From DATFVA01 sp963764235 (GTDB lineage: Bacteria; Bacteroidota; Ignavibacteria; Ignavibacteriales; Ignavibacteriaceae): a stretch of DNA of 64,000 nt. The stretch is taken from contig CAVXRO010000008.1 in NCBI GenBank assembly GCA_963764235.1, forward strand, positions 124,001 through 188,000. Reading direction: 5' to 3'. The notes under the pieces were generated by a model. That model made no database searches. It had not been told where the DNA came from and was given only the letters and a program-made list of their open reading frames with translations. Numbering within the stretch: the stretch's first letter is position 1; each line of letters starts with the position of its first letter. The translations under genes were made by a program, and so were the position numbers. Of the stretch, positions 1-8,256 are shown one piece after another.

Positions 1-2
1 TT

Positions 3-1892
3 ATAGGAATGAGGGTTGCCACAAAAGCTAATGTAAGGACCACAAATGCCGCAAGATCAAGTTTAGGCAAAGCTCTGGAAATAGCTTTTGCCGGCGGTTC
101 TGTAATGGGACTGGGTGTTGTTGGATTAGGTGTTCTTGGACTTGGCTCTTTGTTTATAATTTATGGCGACCTCTTCGGACTCGGTCAACAGGGACTGCCG
201 CGGGTTATTACCGTAATTACAGGTTTTTCTTTTGGTGCTTCCAGTATAGCGCTTTTTGCCCGTGTCGGAGGAGGTATTTATACAAAAGCCGCTGATGTGG
301 GTGCCGATCTCGTCGGTAAGGTTGAAGCGGGAATTCCTGAAGACCATCCCCTGAACCCTGCTACTATCGCCGATAATGTTGGTGATAATGTTGGTGATGT
401 TGCCGGAATGGGTGCCGACCTTTTTGAATCATACGTTGGCTCTATCGTAGGTACAATGGTTCTCGGGGCTGAATTCCTTGCATATCCTGAATTTGCAGGA
501 AAGTTTAATGGTCTGGGTGCGGTTCTTCTTCCGCTTGTCATCGCTGGTGTGGGAATTATAATGTCGATTATTGGAACTTTCTTTGTGAAAGTGAAAGAGG
601 GCGGAAACCCTCAGAAAGCCCTCAATAATGGTGAGTTTGGTTCATCGATCGTGATGATCGTAGCTCTTTACTTCATTATCAAATGGATGCTTCCTGACAG
701 CTGGACTCATGAGGATCCTCTTTACGGAATGACATATACAATCACTTCTACCGGAATCTTCCTGGCCACGGTTATAGGACTTGTTGCGGGTGTATTAATC
801 GGAGTAGTTACCGAGTACTATACAGGCACAGGTAAAGGCCCGGTGCTCGGGATTGTAAGACAGTCGCTGACAGGTACTGCAACAAACATCATTGCCGGAA
901 TCGGTAACGGAATGATCTCAACGGCCATCCCGATAATCATTATTGCCCTTTCCATTATGGGTGCTTTCTACTTTGGAGGACTTTACGGAATCGCGATAGC
1001 TGCGGTGGGAATGCTTTCAAATACAGGTATTCAGCTTGCTGTTGATGCTTACGGTCCGATTTCAGATAACGCCGGCGGAATTGCTGAAATGTCGGATCTG
1101 CCTAAAGAAGTAAGGCAGATAACAGACAAACTTGATGCAGTTGGAAATACTACAGCTGCAATAGGTAAAGGTTTCGCTATCGGGTCCGCTGCGCTAACCG
1201 CACTGGCTTTATTCGGCGCTTTTATGACTGCTGCCAATATCAGGACCATTGATATCTCAAAAGCCAATGTTATGGCCGGTTTATTCCTCGGCGGTATGCT
1301 CCCGTTTCTTTTCTCGGCGCTTGCGATGAAGGCTGTAGGAAGAGCAGCAATGTCCATGATCGAAGAGGTTAGACGCCAGTTCAGGTCTATTCCTGCACTA
1401 ACCAATGCGCTGAGGGTAATGAAGAAAAATGAAGGAACCGAGTTTTCTGAATGGAACAATGAGGATAAACAGACATTTGAGAAAGCTGACGGTGCTGCAG
1501 AATACGGAAAATGTGTTGAAATATCGACCAAAGCAGCGATAAAGGAGATGGTGATTCCAGGTCTTCTCGCTGTAGCCGCACCCGTTTTTATCGGTTTTGC
1601 AGGCGGTGCTGAAATGCTTGGAGGACTTCTTGCAGGTGTAACGGTAACAGGAGTTCTTATGGCTGTATTTCAATCGAACGCAGGAGGCGCCTGGGATAAT
1701 GCGAAGAAAATGTTTGAAGAAGGGATCGAAGTTAACGGTCAGAAGTATACTAAAGGCTCGGATCCTCACAAAGCAGCTGTAGTTGGTGACACAGTGGGTG
1801 ATCCTTTTAAGGATACCTCGGGTCCGTCACTGAATATCCTTTTAAAATTAATGGCCGTAGTTGCACTTGTAATTGCACCTTTAATTAAATAA
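3..1892 (+). CDS. hppA: K+-dependent-type membrane-bound pyrophosphatase, 5' end cut by window
   Basis: Integral-membrane ion pump that hydrolyses pyrophosphate and exports H+ (or Na+). The visible frame starts inside the protein: codons before the first ATG at position 9 are open and the family normally has further N-terminal helices, so the true start is upstream of the window. Counting from the ATG at 9, the substrate-site motifs DVGADLVGKVE and DNVGDNVGD lie at about residues 96-130 and the closing GDTVGDPFKDTSGPS motif near residue 600. The segment GNTTAAIG (379-386) has Ala at 383 and Gly at 386, the combination known for K+-dependent members (K+-independent ones have Lys and Thr). Whether H+ or Na+ is pumped cannot be told here. 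The next gene, rpsF, is probably a separate unit. Confidence 0.96.
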   Translation: MGMRVATKANVRTTNAARSSLGKALEIAFAGGSVMGLGVVGLGVLGLGSLFIIYGDLFGLGQQGLPRVITVITGFSFGASSIALFARVGGGIYTKAADVGADLVGKVEAGIPEDHPLNPATIADNVGDNVGDVAGMGADLFESYVGSIVGTMVLGAEFLAYPEFAGKFNGLGAVLLPLVIAGVGIIMSIIGTFFVKVKEGGNPQKALNNGEFGSSIVMIVALYFIIKWMLPDSWTHEDPLYGMTYTITSTGIFLATVIGLVAGVLIGVVTEYYTGTGKGPVLGIVRQSLTGTATNIIAGIGNGMISTAIPIIIIALSIMGAFYFGGLYGIAIAAVGMLSNTGIQLAVDAYGPISDNAGGIAEMSDLPKEVRQITDKLDAVGNTTAAIGKGFAIGSAALTALALFGAFMTAANIRTIDISKANVMAGLFLGGMLPFLFSALAMKAVGRAAMSMIEEVRRQFRSIPALTNALRVMKKNEGTEFSEWNNEDKQTFEKADGAAEYGKCVEISTKAAIKEMVIPGLLAVAAPVFIGFAGGAEMLGGLLAGVTVTGVLMAVFQSNAGGAWDNAKKMFEEGIEVNGQKYTKGSDPHKAAVVGDTVGDPFKDTSGPSLNILLKLMAVVALVIAPLIK

Positions 1893-1926
1893 ATTTAGCA
1901 GGCACTATAAATAAAATTATGTATAA

Positions 1927-1978
1927 CCCTGCTCTCATCTTGAATGAGGGCCACAAGTCCATAGGGAGGTAGAAGTCC
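1927..1978 (+). promoter_or_regulatory. possible structured leader before rpsF
   Basis: The 5' region of rpsF can fold. CTCAT at 1934-1938 pairs with ATGAG at 1944-1948, and CCCT at 1927-1930 can pair with AGGG at 1963-1966, which is part of the strong ribosome binding site AGGGAGGT. Autoregulatory S6:S18 leaders are known before this operon in many bacteria. The pairing here is short and no canonical S6:S18 bulge was identified, so this is tentative. Confidence 0.3.
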
Positions 1979-1980
1979 GA

Positions 1981-2391
1981 ATGAATACGAATTCGTATGA
2001 AAGCGCTGTTATTATCAATGCAGCCCTCGATGATGAACAAATCGAAAGTATTATAACCCGCATCAAGGAATTCATAACAAATAATGGTGGAGATATAAGG
2101 GACATTGAGAACTGGGGAAGAAAAAGACTAGCATACATGATCAACAAGAGTAAGATAGGCTATTATGCTATCTTCAGATTTGACGCCCCTACCAATATTA
2201 TTTCCAAGCTGGAAAGAAATTACACTCTGGATGAGCATATTCTGCGATATCTGACTATATCACTGGATAAAGATGCCGTTGAATTCCTGGAGAAAAAAAG
2301 GAGCGATTCTCAGACAGAAAGTGAACCTGAACCTGAAAAAGGCAAGGCTCAGGAGAACGTTACCGAAGAAGATGTTTCAAAAAAGCAATGA
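1981..2391 (+). CDS. rpsF: 30S ribosomal protein S6
   Basis: Small-subunit protein that binds 16S rRNA as a heterodimer with S18, encoded two genes downstream. The 136 residues show the S6 ferredoxin-like fold signature: an N-terminal strand with YESAVIINAAL, then the conserved NWGRKRLAYMINKSKIGYYAIFRFDA segment split around residues 45-72, then NYTLDEHILRYLTI. After about residue 105 comes a charged, Glu/Lys-rich tail that is likely disordered and is a common extension. The start is supported by GGGAGG 11-12 bases upstream. It is first gene of the rpsF-ssb-rpsR-rplI operon, a widely conserved order. Confidence 0.97.
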   Translation: MNTNSYESAVIINAALDDEQIESIITRIKEFITNNGGDIRDIENWGRKRLAYMINKSKIGYYAIFRFDAPTNIISKLERNYTLDEHILRYLTISLDKDAVEFLEKKRSDSQTESEPEPEKGKAQENVTEEDVSKKQ

Positions 2392-2434
2392 ATCACTAAC
2401 TAACTAATGTATTGATAAAGTATGGAGGAAAACC

Positions 2435-2914
2435 ATGGCTGAATTGAAGATGCCTGAAATTAACTATGTTATTGTTGCCGGAAATCTAACAAAGGACCCC
2501 ATTTTCCGGCAGACAACCAACAACACTCCTGTCGTTAATTTTTCTGTTGCTTCAAATAGGAAATATAAGGACAGTTCCAACCAGTGGCAGGAGGATGTAT
2601 GTTATGTCGGCATTGTAGCATGGAATAAATTGGCAGAGAGCTGCCGTGACAGGCTGAAAAAAGGTTCAGCTGTGCTGGTTGACGGAGAGCTTCAGAGTAG
2701 AACCTGGAAATCTGAAGATGGTCATAACAGAAGTATTGTTGAAATAAAAGCAAGAAGAATCCAGTTTCTAAATAAGCGTGGAAAACTGAACGATAACGGT
2801 ACCGGTACCGGTGATGATGAGGTTTCGCATTTTTCTGATGATAATAATCTGGATTACACAGAAGACTCTTTTGATAAATTTTTATCTAGTGAAGAATCAG
2901 ATCTTATAAAGTAA
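2435..2914 (+). CDS. ssb: single-stranded DNA-binding protein
   Basis: OB-fold protein that coats single-stranded DNA during replication and repair. The 159 residues open with INYVIVAGNLTKDP and continue with the typical SSB core (VVNFSVASNRKY, VGIVAWNKLAE, GSAVLVDGELQSRTW) to about residue 113. A Gly/Asp-rich linker follows. The C-terminus ends ...SSEESDLIK rather than the usual acidic DDDIPF-type tip that recruits partner proteins. Acidic residues are present, but the terminal Pro-Phe is missing. The ATG at 2435 has TGGAGG about eight bases upstream. It lies 43 bases after rpsF and 13 before rpsR, as in most S6-SSB-S18 operons. Confidence 0.95.
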   Translation: MAELKMPEINYVIVAGNLTKDPIFRQTTNNTPVVNFSVASNRKYKDSSNQWQEDVCYVGIVAWNKLAESCRDRLKKGSAVLVDGELQSRTWKSEDGHNRSIVEIKARRIQFLNKRGKLNDNGTGTGDDEVSHFSDDNNLDYTEDSFDKFLSSEESDLIK

Positions 2915-2927
2915 AATAAGGTAGAGA

Positions 2928-3158
2928 ATGAAAAAGGAAATAAGAACTAAAAAAGTCTGCAGGTTTACACAGAATCATGTTAAGTATATCGATTACAAAG
3001 ATGTAAAACTTCTTCAGAGATATGTAACCGAGCAGGGTAAAATAATCCCTAAAAGAATTACCGGGACAAGTTCCGGGTACCAGAGAGAATTGGCTCTTGC
3101 AATAAAGAGAGCAAGACATATGGCACTGCTTCCATATGTGGCTGACACTGTAAGATAG
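2928..3158 (+). CDS. rpsR: 30S ribosomal protein S18
   Basis: Small-subunit protein of 76 residues that pairs with S6 on 16S rRNA. Diagnostic stretches are KVCRFTQNHVKYIDYKDVKLL, which covers roughly residues 8-28, and the C-terminal block GKIIPKRITGTS...QRELALAIKRARHMALLPY. The start has GGTAGAG upstream. It lies 13 bases after ssb and 19 before rplI, so translation is likely tightly linked within the operon. Length and sequence are ordinary for the family. Confidence 0.97.
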   Translation: MKKEIRTKKVCRFTQNHVKYIDYKDVKLLQRYVTEQGKIIPKRITGTSSGYQRELALAIKRARHMALLPYVADTVR

Positions 3159-3177
3159 AATCAGATTAGGAGAAAAA

Positions 3178-3621
3178 ATGAAAGTAATTCTTAGAGAAAA
3201 TTTTGAATCAATCGGCCAGATAGGGGATGTTGTAGATGTTAAAGACGGTTTCGCCAGGAACTTTCTTCTTCCGCGGAAAATTGCTTACGCTGCTGTAAAA
3301 GGCAATATCCGTTCTCTGGAAGAGGAAAAGAAGAACCTTGCGAAGAAGAAAGAACAGGAAATCCGAGCTGCAGAATCTTTATCAGCAGACCTTGAAAAAG
3401 TTTCCGTTACGATTCCGGTGCAAGTGGGTGAGGAAGATAAGATTTTCGGTTCAGTTACTTCCCAGATGATAAGCGACGCTCTTAGGGAAAAGGGCTATGA
3501 TATAGACAAACGTAAAATCGAAATTGATGAAACGATTAAATCCCTTGGAATCTACAGCATTACGATTAAGCTTCACGCAAGCGTAAACGCAAAGATTAAA
3601 GTCTGGGTAGTCAGAGAGTAA
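3178..3621 (+). CDS. rplI: 50S ribosomal protein L9
   Basis: Large-subunit protein of 147 residues with two domains. The N-terminal rRNA-binding part begins MKVILRENFESIGQIGDVVDVKDGFARNFLLPR. A long charged helix, about residues 42-75 and rich in Glu/Lys, links it to the C-terminal domain, which contains GEEDKIFGSVTSQMISDAL and ends with KLHASVNAKIKVWV. AGGAG stands six bases before the ATG. It is the last gene of the S6-SSB-S18-L9 operon and is followed at once by a rho-independent terminator. Confidence 0.97.
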   Translation: MKVILRENFESIGQIGDVVDVKDGFARNFLLPRKIAYAAVKGNIRSLEEEKKNLAKKKEQEIRAAESLSADLEKVSVTIPVQVGEEDKIFGSVTSQMISDALREKGYDIDKRKIEIDETIKSLGIYSITIKLHASVNAKIKVWVVRE

Positions 3622-3649
3622 AAAGCCAGGCGGTTATTACATAAAAAAA

Positions 3650-3674
3650 GGAAAGCTTAGCTTTCCTTTTTTTT
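3650..3674 (+). terminator. rho-independent terminator of the rpsF-rplI operon
   Basis: Perfect 7-bp stem GGAAAGC (3650-3656) / GCTTTCC (3660-3666) with a TTA loop and a run of eight T directly after. An A-run precedes the stem, so the hairpin may also stop leftward transcription, although rpmB reads away from it. Confidence 0.9.
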
Positions 3675-3697
3675 GTTTTAAATGGGGTAAAGTAAGA

Positions 3698-3937
3698 TTA
3701 GTGTACTTTTATCTGCTTTTCACGGATCATTTTAGCAAGTCCGGATGTTCCGTTTTTCGAGATATTTTTGATGGCCTTGGCACTTAATTTTAAGGTTACG
3801 AATCTGTTTAATTCCTGGACCCAGACTCTCTTCTTCTGGAGGTTAGGCAGAAATCTTCTTCTTGACCTGTTATGGGCGTGGGATACATTATTTCCCGAAA
3901 TTGGTCCTATGCCTGTAACCTGACATCTTCTTGACAT
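3698..3937 (-). CDS. rpmB: 50S ribosomal protein L28
   Basis: Large-subunit protein of 79 residues. It starts MSRRCQVTG and carries the family's central block GNNVSHAHNRSRRRFLPNLQKKR at about residues 15-37, followed by the usual KLSAKAIKNISKNG segment. The upstream region on the minus strand has GGAGAG close to the ATG. It is a lone leftward gene facing the L9 operon terminator. Its upstream gap (3938-4199) is AT-rich and shared with the rightward gene at 4200, so both promoters probably lie there. Confidence 0.95.
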   Translation of the reverse strand: MSRRCQVTGIGPISGNNVSHAHNRSRRRFLPNLQKKRVWVQELNRFVTLKLSAKAIKNISKNGTSGLAKMIREKQIKVH

Positions 3938-4199
3938 AATATCTCTCCTGAGAACTTTCTTTATTTTAAAATTAGAACAACAAATATAAAAAAATAATAG
4001 TTAAAAAATATAACCCGGTTCAAAAAATATTAGACATGTTAAATCCTTAATATTCCTTCATATTTAAGTTGACAAAGTGAAATTACCTGTTATTTTTGAC
4101 TATAAATCTGATAAAATTCTGTAAATGAGAAACACCTGTAATTTTGTGCATACCTATAAATTCACTAAAAAAACCTTTTTTTGAGCAAAGGAGAACCAT

Positions 4200-4814
4200 A
4201 TGGAATATTATGAATTACACCCCGAAAATCCCCAGTTACGCTATATTAACAAGGCGGTGTCGGTTCTAAAAGAGGGGGGAGTAATTATTTATCCTACCGA
4301 TACGGTTTACGGAATAGGCTGCGACATTTTTAATAAAGAGGCGCTTGAAAGGATCTTCTCAATAAAAAATGACGAAGGTTCTAAACTTCTGAGCTTTGTA
4401 TGTTCCGATTTAAAAGACATATCTAAATACGCGCGAGTATCTGATTATGCTTACAGAACTATGAAACATCTCCTGCCCGGGCCATATACTTTTATTCTTC
4501 CTGCTGCCAAACTGGTACCTAAGAAGCTGTGGAGTAAAAGGAAAACAGTTGGAATCAGGATACCAAATAACAATATTACTATGAAACTGGTTGCAGAGCT
4601 CGGGAACCCGATAATAAGCACCAGCACAACCAACAGGAAAGGCGAGGTAATTTTTGATCCTTTTGAGATTAAAAATATATTTAATGCACAGGTTGACCTG
4701 ATGTTGTCTATGGGTCCTCTTATGGGCGAGCCTTCAACGGTTGTAGATCTGAGCGATGAAGAACCCGAGGTACTGAGGGAAGGGGCAGGCGACGTTAGTT
4801 TATTTGTATATTAA
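4200..4814 (+). CDS. Sua5/YciO/YrdC family protein, YciO type
   Basis: RNA/nucleotide-binding protein of the family that includes threonylcarbamoyl-AMP synthases, which make the first intermediate of tRNA t6A modification. The 204 residues match the YciO branch: VLKEGGVIIYPTDTVYGIGCD (about 23-43), then a Lys/Ser stretch, LPGPYTFILPA near residue 97, TVGIRIPNN and NPIISTSTT. YciO-type proteins are often a second paralogue beside a true Sua5/TsaC, so activity in t6A synthesis is inferred only. AAAGGAG stands upstream of the ATG and a strong terminator follows. Confidence 0.85.
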   Translation: MEYYELHPENPQLRYINKAVSVLKEGGVIIYPTDTVYGIGCDIFNKEALERIFSIKNDEGSKLLSFVCSDLKDISKYARVSDYAYRTMKHLLPGPYTFILPAAKLVPKKLWSKRKTVGIRIPNNNITMKLVAELGNPIISTSTTNRKGEVIFDPFEIKNIFNAQVDLMLSMGPLMGEPSTVVDLSDEEPEVLREGAGDVSLFVY

Positions 4815-4837
4815 AGCTTAATATTTAACATGATATG

Positions 4838-4870
4838 GAGGCCTGCAGTCAGCAGGCCTCTTTTTATTTT
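4838..4870 (+). terminator. rho-independent terminator
   Basis: Perfect 9-bp stem GAGGCCTGC (4838-4846) / GCAGGCCTC (4852-4860) with a 5-nt loop, followed by TTTTTATTTT. It ends transcription of the YciO-type gene. The stem also sits just beyond the 3' end of the leftward SDR gene, but that side has no T-run. Confidence 0.9.
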
Positions 4871-5634
4871 CTAACTACCTGGGTAGATGATGCCTGTGCC
4901 AGCGGGGTCAATATCATTTCATTTATATTTACATGTGCGGGTCTTGTGGCACAGTAAACTACGGCATCTGCTATATCTGATGCAGTGAGAGGCTGTAATC
5001 CCTCGTAGATCTTATCGGCCCGTTCCTTATTGCCTGAGAACCTGACGATACTGAACTCAGTTTCCACCATTCCGGGATCAACAGTGCTTACTTTTATACC
5101 GTGCTCAAGGCAGTCCATTCTTATCCCTTTGGTTAAGGCATTAACGGCGAACTTGGTAGCGCAGTAAACGTTGCCGTTAGGGTAGACTTCGTGCCCGGCT
5201 GTTGAACCGATATTTATTACATGACCTTTATTCCTTTCGATCATACCGGGGAGAATATTCCTGGTAACATAAAGCAGACCCTTCACGTTAGTATCGATCA
5301 TTTCCTCCCAGCTGGAAAGGTTACCCTCATAAATCTTATCGAACCCGCGTGCAAGTCCGGCATTATTAACCAGCACATCCACATTCTTCCATTCATCTTC
5401 AAGACCGTCAAATGCTTTCTTCACAGCTGCAGAATCCCTGACATCAAGTTCTATTACTTTAGTTTTAATACTATACTCTTTTTCCAGCGTTCGAGCATAC
5501 GTTTTCAGAAGTTCAAATCTCCTGGCTGCAAGGATTAGGTTAGCTTTTTCTGAGGCAAATGCTTTGGCGCAAGCTTTTCCTATACCTGAACTTGCTCCGG
5601 TAATGAATATTATTTTGTCTTTTAATCTATCCAT
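4864..5634 (-). CDS. SDR family NAD(P)-dependent oxidoreductase (YdfG-like)
   Basis: Classical short-chain dehydrogenase/reductase of 256 residues. The cofactor motif TGASSGIG is at residues 12-19, the NNAG structural motif near 90, and the catalytic Ser and Tyr-x-x-x-Lys (YCATK) at about 143 and 155-159. AARR after the second strand, with two Arg, suggests NADP(H) preference. Overall it resembles YdfG-type 3-hydroxy-acid/serine dehydrogenases, but the substrate cannot be read from sequence. It lies 115 bases downstream of amrS on the same strand and may be co-transcribed or separate. Confidence 0.9.
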   Translation of the reverse strand: MDRLKDKIIFITGASSGIGKACAKAFASEKANLILAARRFELLKTYARTLEKEYSIKTKVIELDVRDSAAVKKAFDGLEDEWKNVDVLVNNAGLARGFDKIYEGNLSSWEEMIDTNVKGLLYVTRNILPGMIERNKGHVINIGSTAGHEVYPNGNVYCATKFAVNALTKGIRMDCLEHGIKVSTVDPGMVETEFSIVRFSGNKERADKIYEGLQPLTASDIADAVVYCATRPAHVNINEMILTPLAQASSTQVVRK

Positions 5635-5749
5635 CTTGTACCCTGAAATTTATTTTCAAAAAAATAAATTTAGTGAATGCGGGAGAGAATTGAAAAGATT
5701 CCGGAATGAATTCTGGATGGCGGCCTGCAAAAAACTGATATAGTACGAA

Positions 5750-6757
5750 TTAGAAGCGGCCAGGGATGCGGGTGCCGCATTTGGAACAGGAGCCGTCTGC
5801 CAGATCGTTCATTGTAACGTCATGCCAGTCTCTTATAAGGAGAGCATGATGACAGGAGGGACAAAAAGTAGTCTGCCCTTCAGGATCGTGCACATTTCCG
5901 GTATAGACGAATTTTAATCCTGTATTTAATGCTGTCGATCTTGCCATCCTTAAAGTTTTCTCAGGGGTTCTGTTTTTGTCGCGCATTCTGAAATCAGGAT
6001 GAAAAGCAGTGAAGTGAACAGGGATGGAATCACCCAGGTTATTAAGGATCCAGTCACACTCAGCCTGTATTTCCTCTTTTGAATCATTCTCGCCCGGAAT
6101 CAACAGTGTAGTTATTTCAAACCATATATCAGTATCGTTCTTCAGCCATACAAGTGTATCGAGTACATCCTTAAGACTTGAAAAAGTCAGCTTATTATAA
6201 AAACGTTCGGTGAATGCTTTAAGATCGACGTTGGCAGCATCTATATATTTATACACATCCTTCCGGGCTTCCTTATCTATATAACCGGCCGTCACCATTA
6301 CTGAATTTATCCCTTCTTCTCTTCCCAGCTTTGAAATATCTATTACATATTCGCCGAAGATAGTGGGGTCATTATAAGTGTAAGCTATAGAAGGAGCGCC
6401 ATACTGCTTCGCTAGTTTAATTACATCTTCAGGTGAAGCTGTGAGCGCATTAAGATCATCGAGCTTCGCTTTGCTCATCGACCAGTTCTGGCAGAACTTG
6501 CAGCCGAGGTTGCATCCTGCGGTACCAAAACTCAGAACCCCGGTGCCGGGATAGAAGTGATTTAACGGTTTTTTTTCAATCGGATCAATCGCAAATCCTG
6601 TGGGCCTTCCGTACCCCGTGGTATAAAGCCGACCTCCCACATTCTGCCTTATATAACAGAATCCGGCCTGTCCTTCGCCTATTTTGCAGTAGCGTGGACA
6701 AAGCGTGCACAGCAGTTTATTCTTTTCCGCAGGCTCCCACCATTTGGCTAACTTCAT
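5750..6757 (-). CDS. amrS: AmmeMemoRadiSam system radical SAM enzyme
   Basis: Radical SAM enzyme of 335 residues. The Fe-S/SAM motif CNLGCKFC (Cx3Cx2C) is at about residues 82-89. The N-terminus carries a separate CTLCPRYC...GFC cysteine cluster, and the C-terminus has CPSCHH and CSKC pairs that probably bind metal. The order and length are typical of AmrS, the partner of MEMO (AmrB) and AMMECR1 (AmrA) proteins, whose shared function is unknown. Neither partner gene is in this window. It lies 62 bases after pyk on the same strand. Confidence 0.92.
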   Translation of the reverse strand: MKLAKWWEPAEKNKLLCTLCPRYCKIGEGQAGFCYIRQNVGGRLYTTGYGRPTGFAIDPIEKKPLNHFYPGTGVLSFGTAGCNLGCKFCQNWSMSKAKLDDLNALTASPEDVIKLAKQYGAPSIAYTYNDPTIFGEYVIDISKLGREEGINSVMVTAGYIDKEARKDVYKYIDAANVDLKAFTERFYNKLTFSSLKDVLDTLVWLKNDTDIWFEITTLLIPGENDSKEEIQAECDWILNNLGDSIPVHFTAFHPDFRMRDKNRTPEKTLRMARSTALNTGLKFVYTGNVHDPEGQTTFCPSCHHALLIRDWHDVTMNDLADGSCSKCGTRIPGRF

Positions 6758-6819
6758 TTCTATACTTCTCTATTTCTATCATACCAATCAATCGATTTTA
6801 CAGTTAATACTTCAAGACA

Positions 6820-8256
6820 CTAAATTATCTCAAACCTTAACCAGTTTGCCCTGCTTTTCTCTGAGTAGGGTGCCCCTGCTGCAAAAATCACCACATCTCC
6901 TTCTTTAACATACCCCTCTTCAATAATTATTTTTTTGGCCTTATCCACTGCAATATGCTCTTTGTCGATCTCTTCCATATGGACAGGAATTACTCCCCAT
7001 CTAAGACAAAGTTTATTCATTGTATCAAAACTATTGGAAAAAGCAATAATCTTTGCATCGGGACGAAATTTAGAAAGGTTGACAGCAGTTCTTCCCTTAA
7101 AAGTAAATGCGGCAATAGCTGAAGCATTTATCTGCCGGCTCATCGACACTACTGCCTTTCCAACCGAATCAAAAAGATTCTCTTCAACCTTAGCCGGTAT
7201 TTTGAATTTTATTATTTGACTGAATAAATGTTTCTCCGCATTTCTCACTATATCATTCATAATATTTACGGTGCGGACAGGATATTTTCCTATGGAAGTC
7301 TCACCGCTGAGCATAACTACGTCGGTGCCGTCCCACACAGCATTTGCTACATCAGAAGCTTCTGCCCTGGTGGGAATTGGATTGTGAATCATTGAGTCGA
7401 GCATCTGTGTTGCGGTGATTACAAGCTTACCCACGGAGTTGCACTTCCGGATAATTTCCTTCTGGATTACCGGGACTTCAGCGGCCGGCAGTTCAACGCC
7501 AAGGTCGCCCCGGGCAATCATAATTCCATCAGCTGCTTCAAGAATTTCATCGAAGCTGTCAACAGCCTCACGTTTTTCTATTTTTGCAATAATCGGAATT
7601 TCAGAATTTCTTTCCTTCAGCCATGCTTTAAGAATAGTGATATCCTCAGGCTTTCTTACAAAAGAAAGTGCTATATAATCAATCCTGTGCTTTAGAATAA
7701 ATTCAAGGTCCCTGAAGTCCTTTTCAGTAATGCTTGGGGTAGAGAGCTTCATTCCCGGAAGGTTCATCCCTTTCCTTGGTTTCAGGGTCCCGCCGTTCTC
7801 TATTTTACAGATAACCGAATCACCTGTTTTACCAATGATCCTAAGACGAATGAGTCCGTCATCAATCAGTACGGGATCACCCACCACTGCATCGCTCACC
7901 AGTTCCTTATAGGAAGTTGAGATCAGCTTCTCCGTTCCTTCTACATCGCGTGTAGTTATCTCAATTTCATTTCCGGTGGAAAGTTCAATCTCAGGTTCTG
8001 ATAATTCCCCGACTCTAATCTTTGGTCCCTGCAGATCCACCAGGACAGCGAGAGGAGTTTTCTCTTCTGTGCTGGTTTCGTGTATGTTATAAAGGAGTTT
8101 CTCAAAAAAGTCATAAGAGCCATGAGAGAAGTTTAACCTGACCCCATCGGCTCCCGCCAGTACCAGCTTTCGGAGCATATCAGAAGAATTTGTTATTGGA
8201 CCCAATGTGCAGAGGATTTTTGTCTTGGCAAAGACCTCGTTTATATTGGATTTCAT
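6820..8256 (-). CDS. pyk: pyruvate kinase
   Basis: Glycolytic enzyme converting phosphoenolpyruvate and ADP to pyruvate and ATP. The 478 residues start with KTKILCTLGPITNSSDML and show LNFSHGSYD, VDLQGPKIRVGEL, the active-site signature IIAKIEKREAVDSFDEI, ARGDLGVELP and ATQMLDSMIHNP, and a C-terminal allosteric-type domain. Its ATG overlaps the stop of the Lon-like gene by four bases (ATGA), so the two are translationally coupled. amrS follows 62 bases later. No frame damage seen. Confidence 0.97.
   Translation of the reverse strand: MKSNINEVFAKTKILCTLGPITNSSDMLRKLVLAGADGVRLNFSHGSYDFFEKLLYNIHETSTEEKTPLAVLVDLQGPKIRVGELSEPEIELSTGNEIEITTRDVEGTEKLISTSYKELVSDAVVGDPVLIDDGLIRLRIIGKTGDSVICKIENGGTLKPRKGMNLPGMKLSTPSITEKDFRDLEFILKHRIDYIALSFVRKPEDITILKAWLKERNSEIPIIAKIEKREAVDSFDEILEAADGIMIARGDLGVELPAAEVPVIQKEIIRKCNSVGKLVITATQMLDSMIHNPIPTRAEASDVANAVWDGTDVVMLSGETSIGKYPVRTVNIMNDIVRNAEKHLFSQIIKFKIPAKVEENLFDSVGKAVVSMSRQINASAIAAFTFKGRTAVNLSKFRPDAKIIAFSNSFDTMNKLCLRWGVIPVHMEEIDKEHIAVDKAKKIIIEEGYVKEGDVVIFAAGAPYSEKSRANWLRFEII

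Noticed and set aside
1049..1531. 160-residue leftward frame within hppA
   Set aside because: Lies fully antisense to strongly conserved pyrophosphatase motifs.
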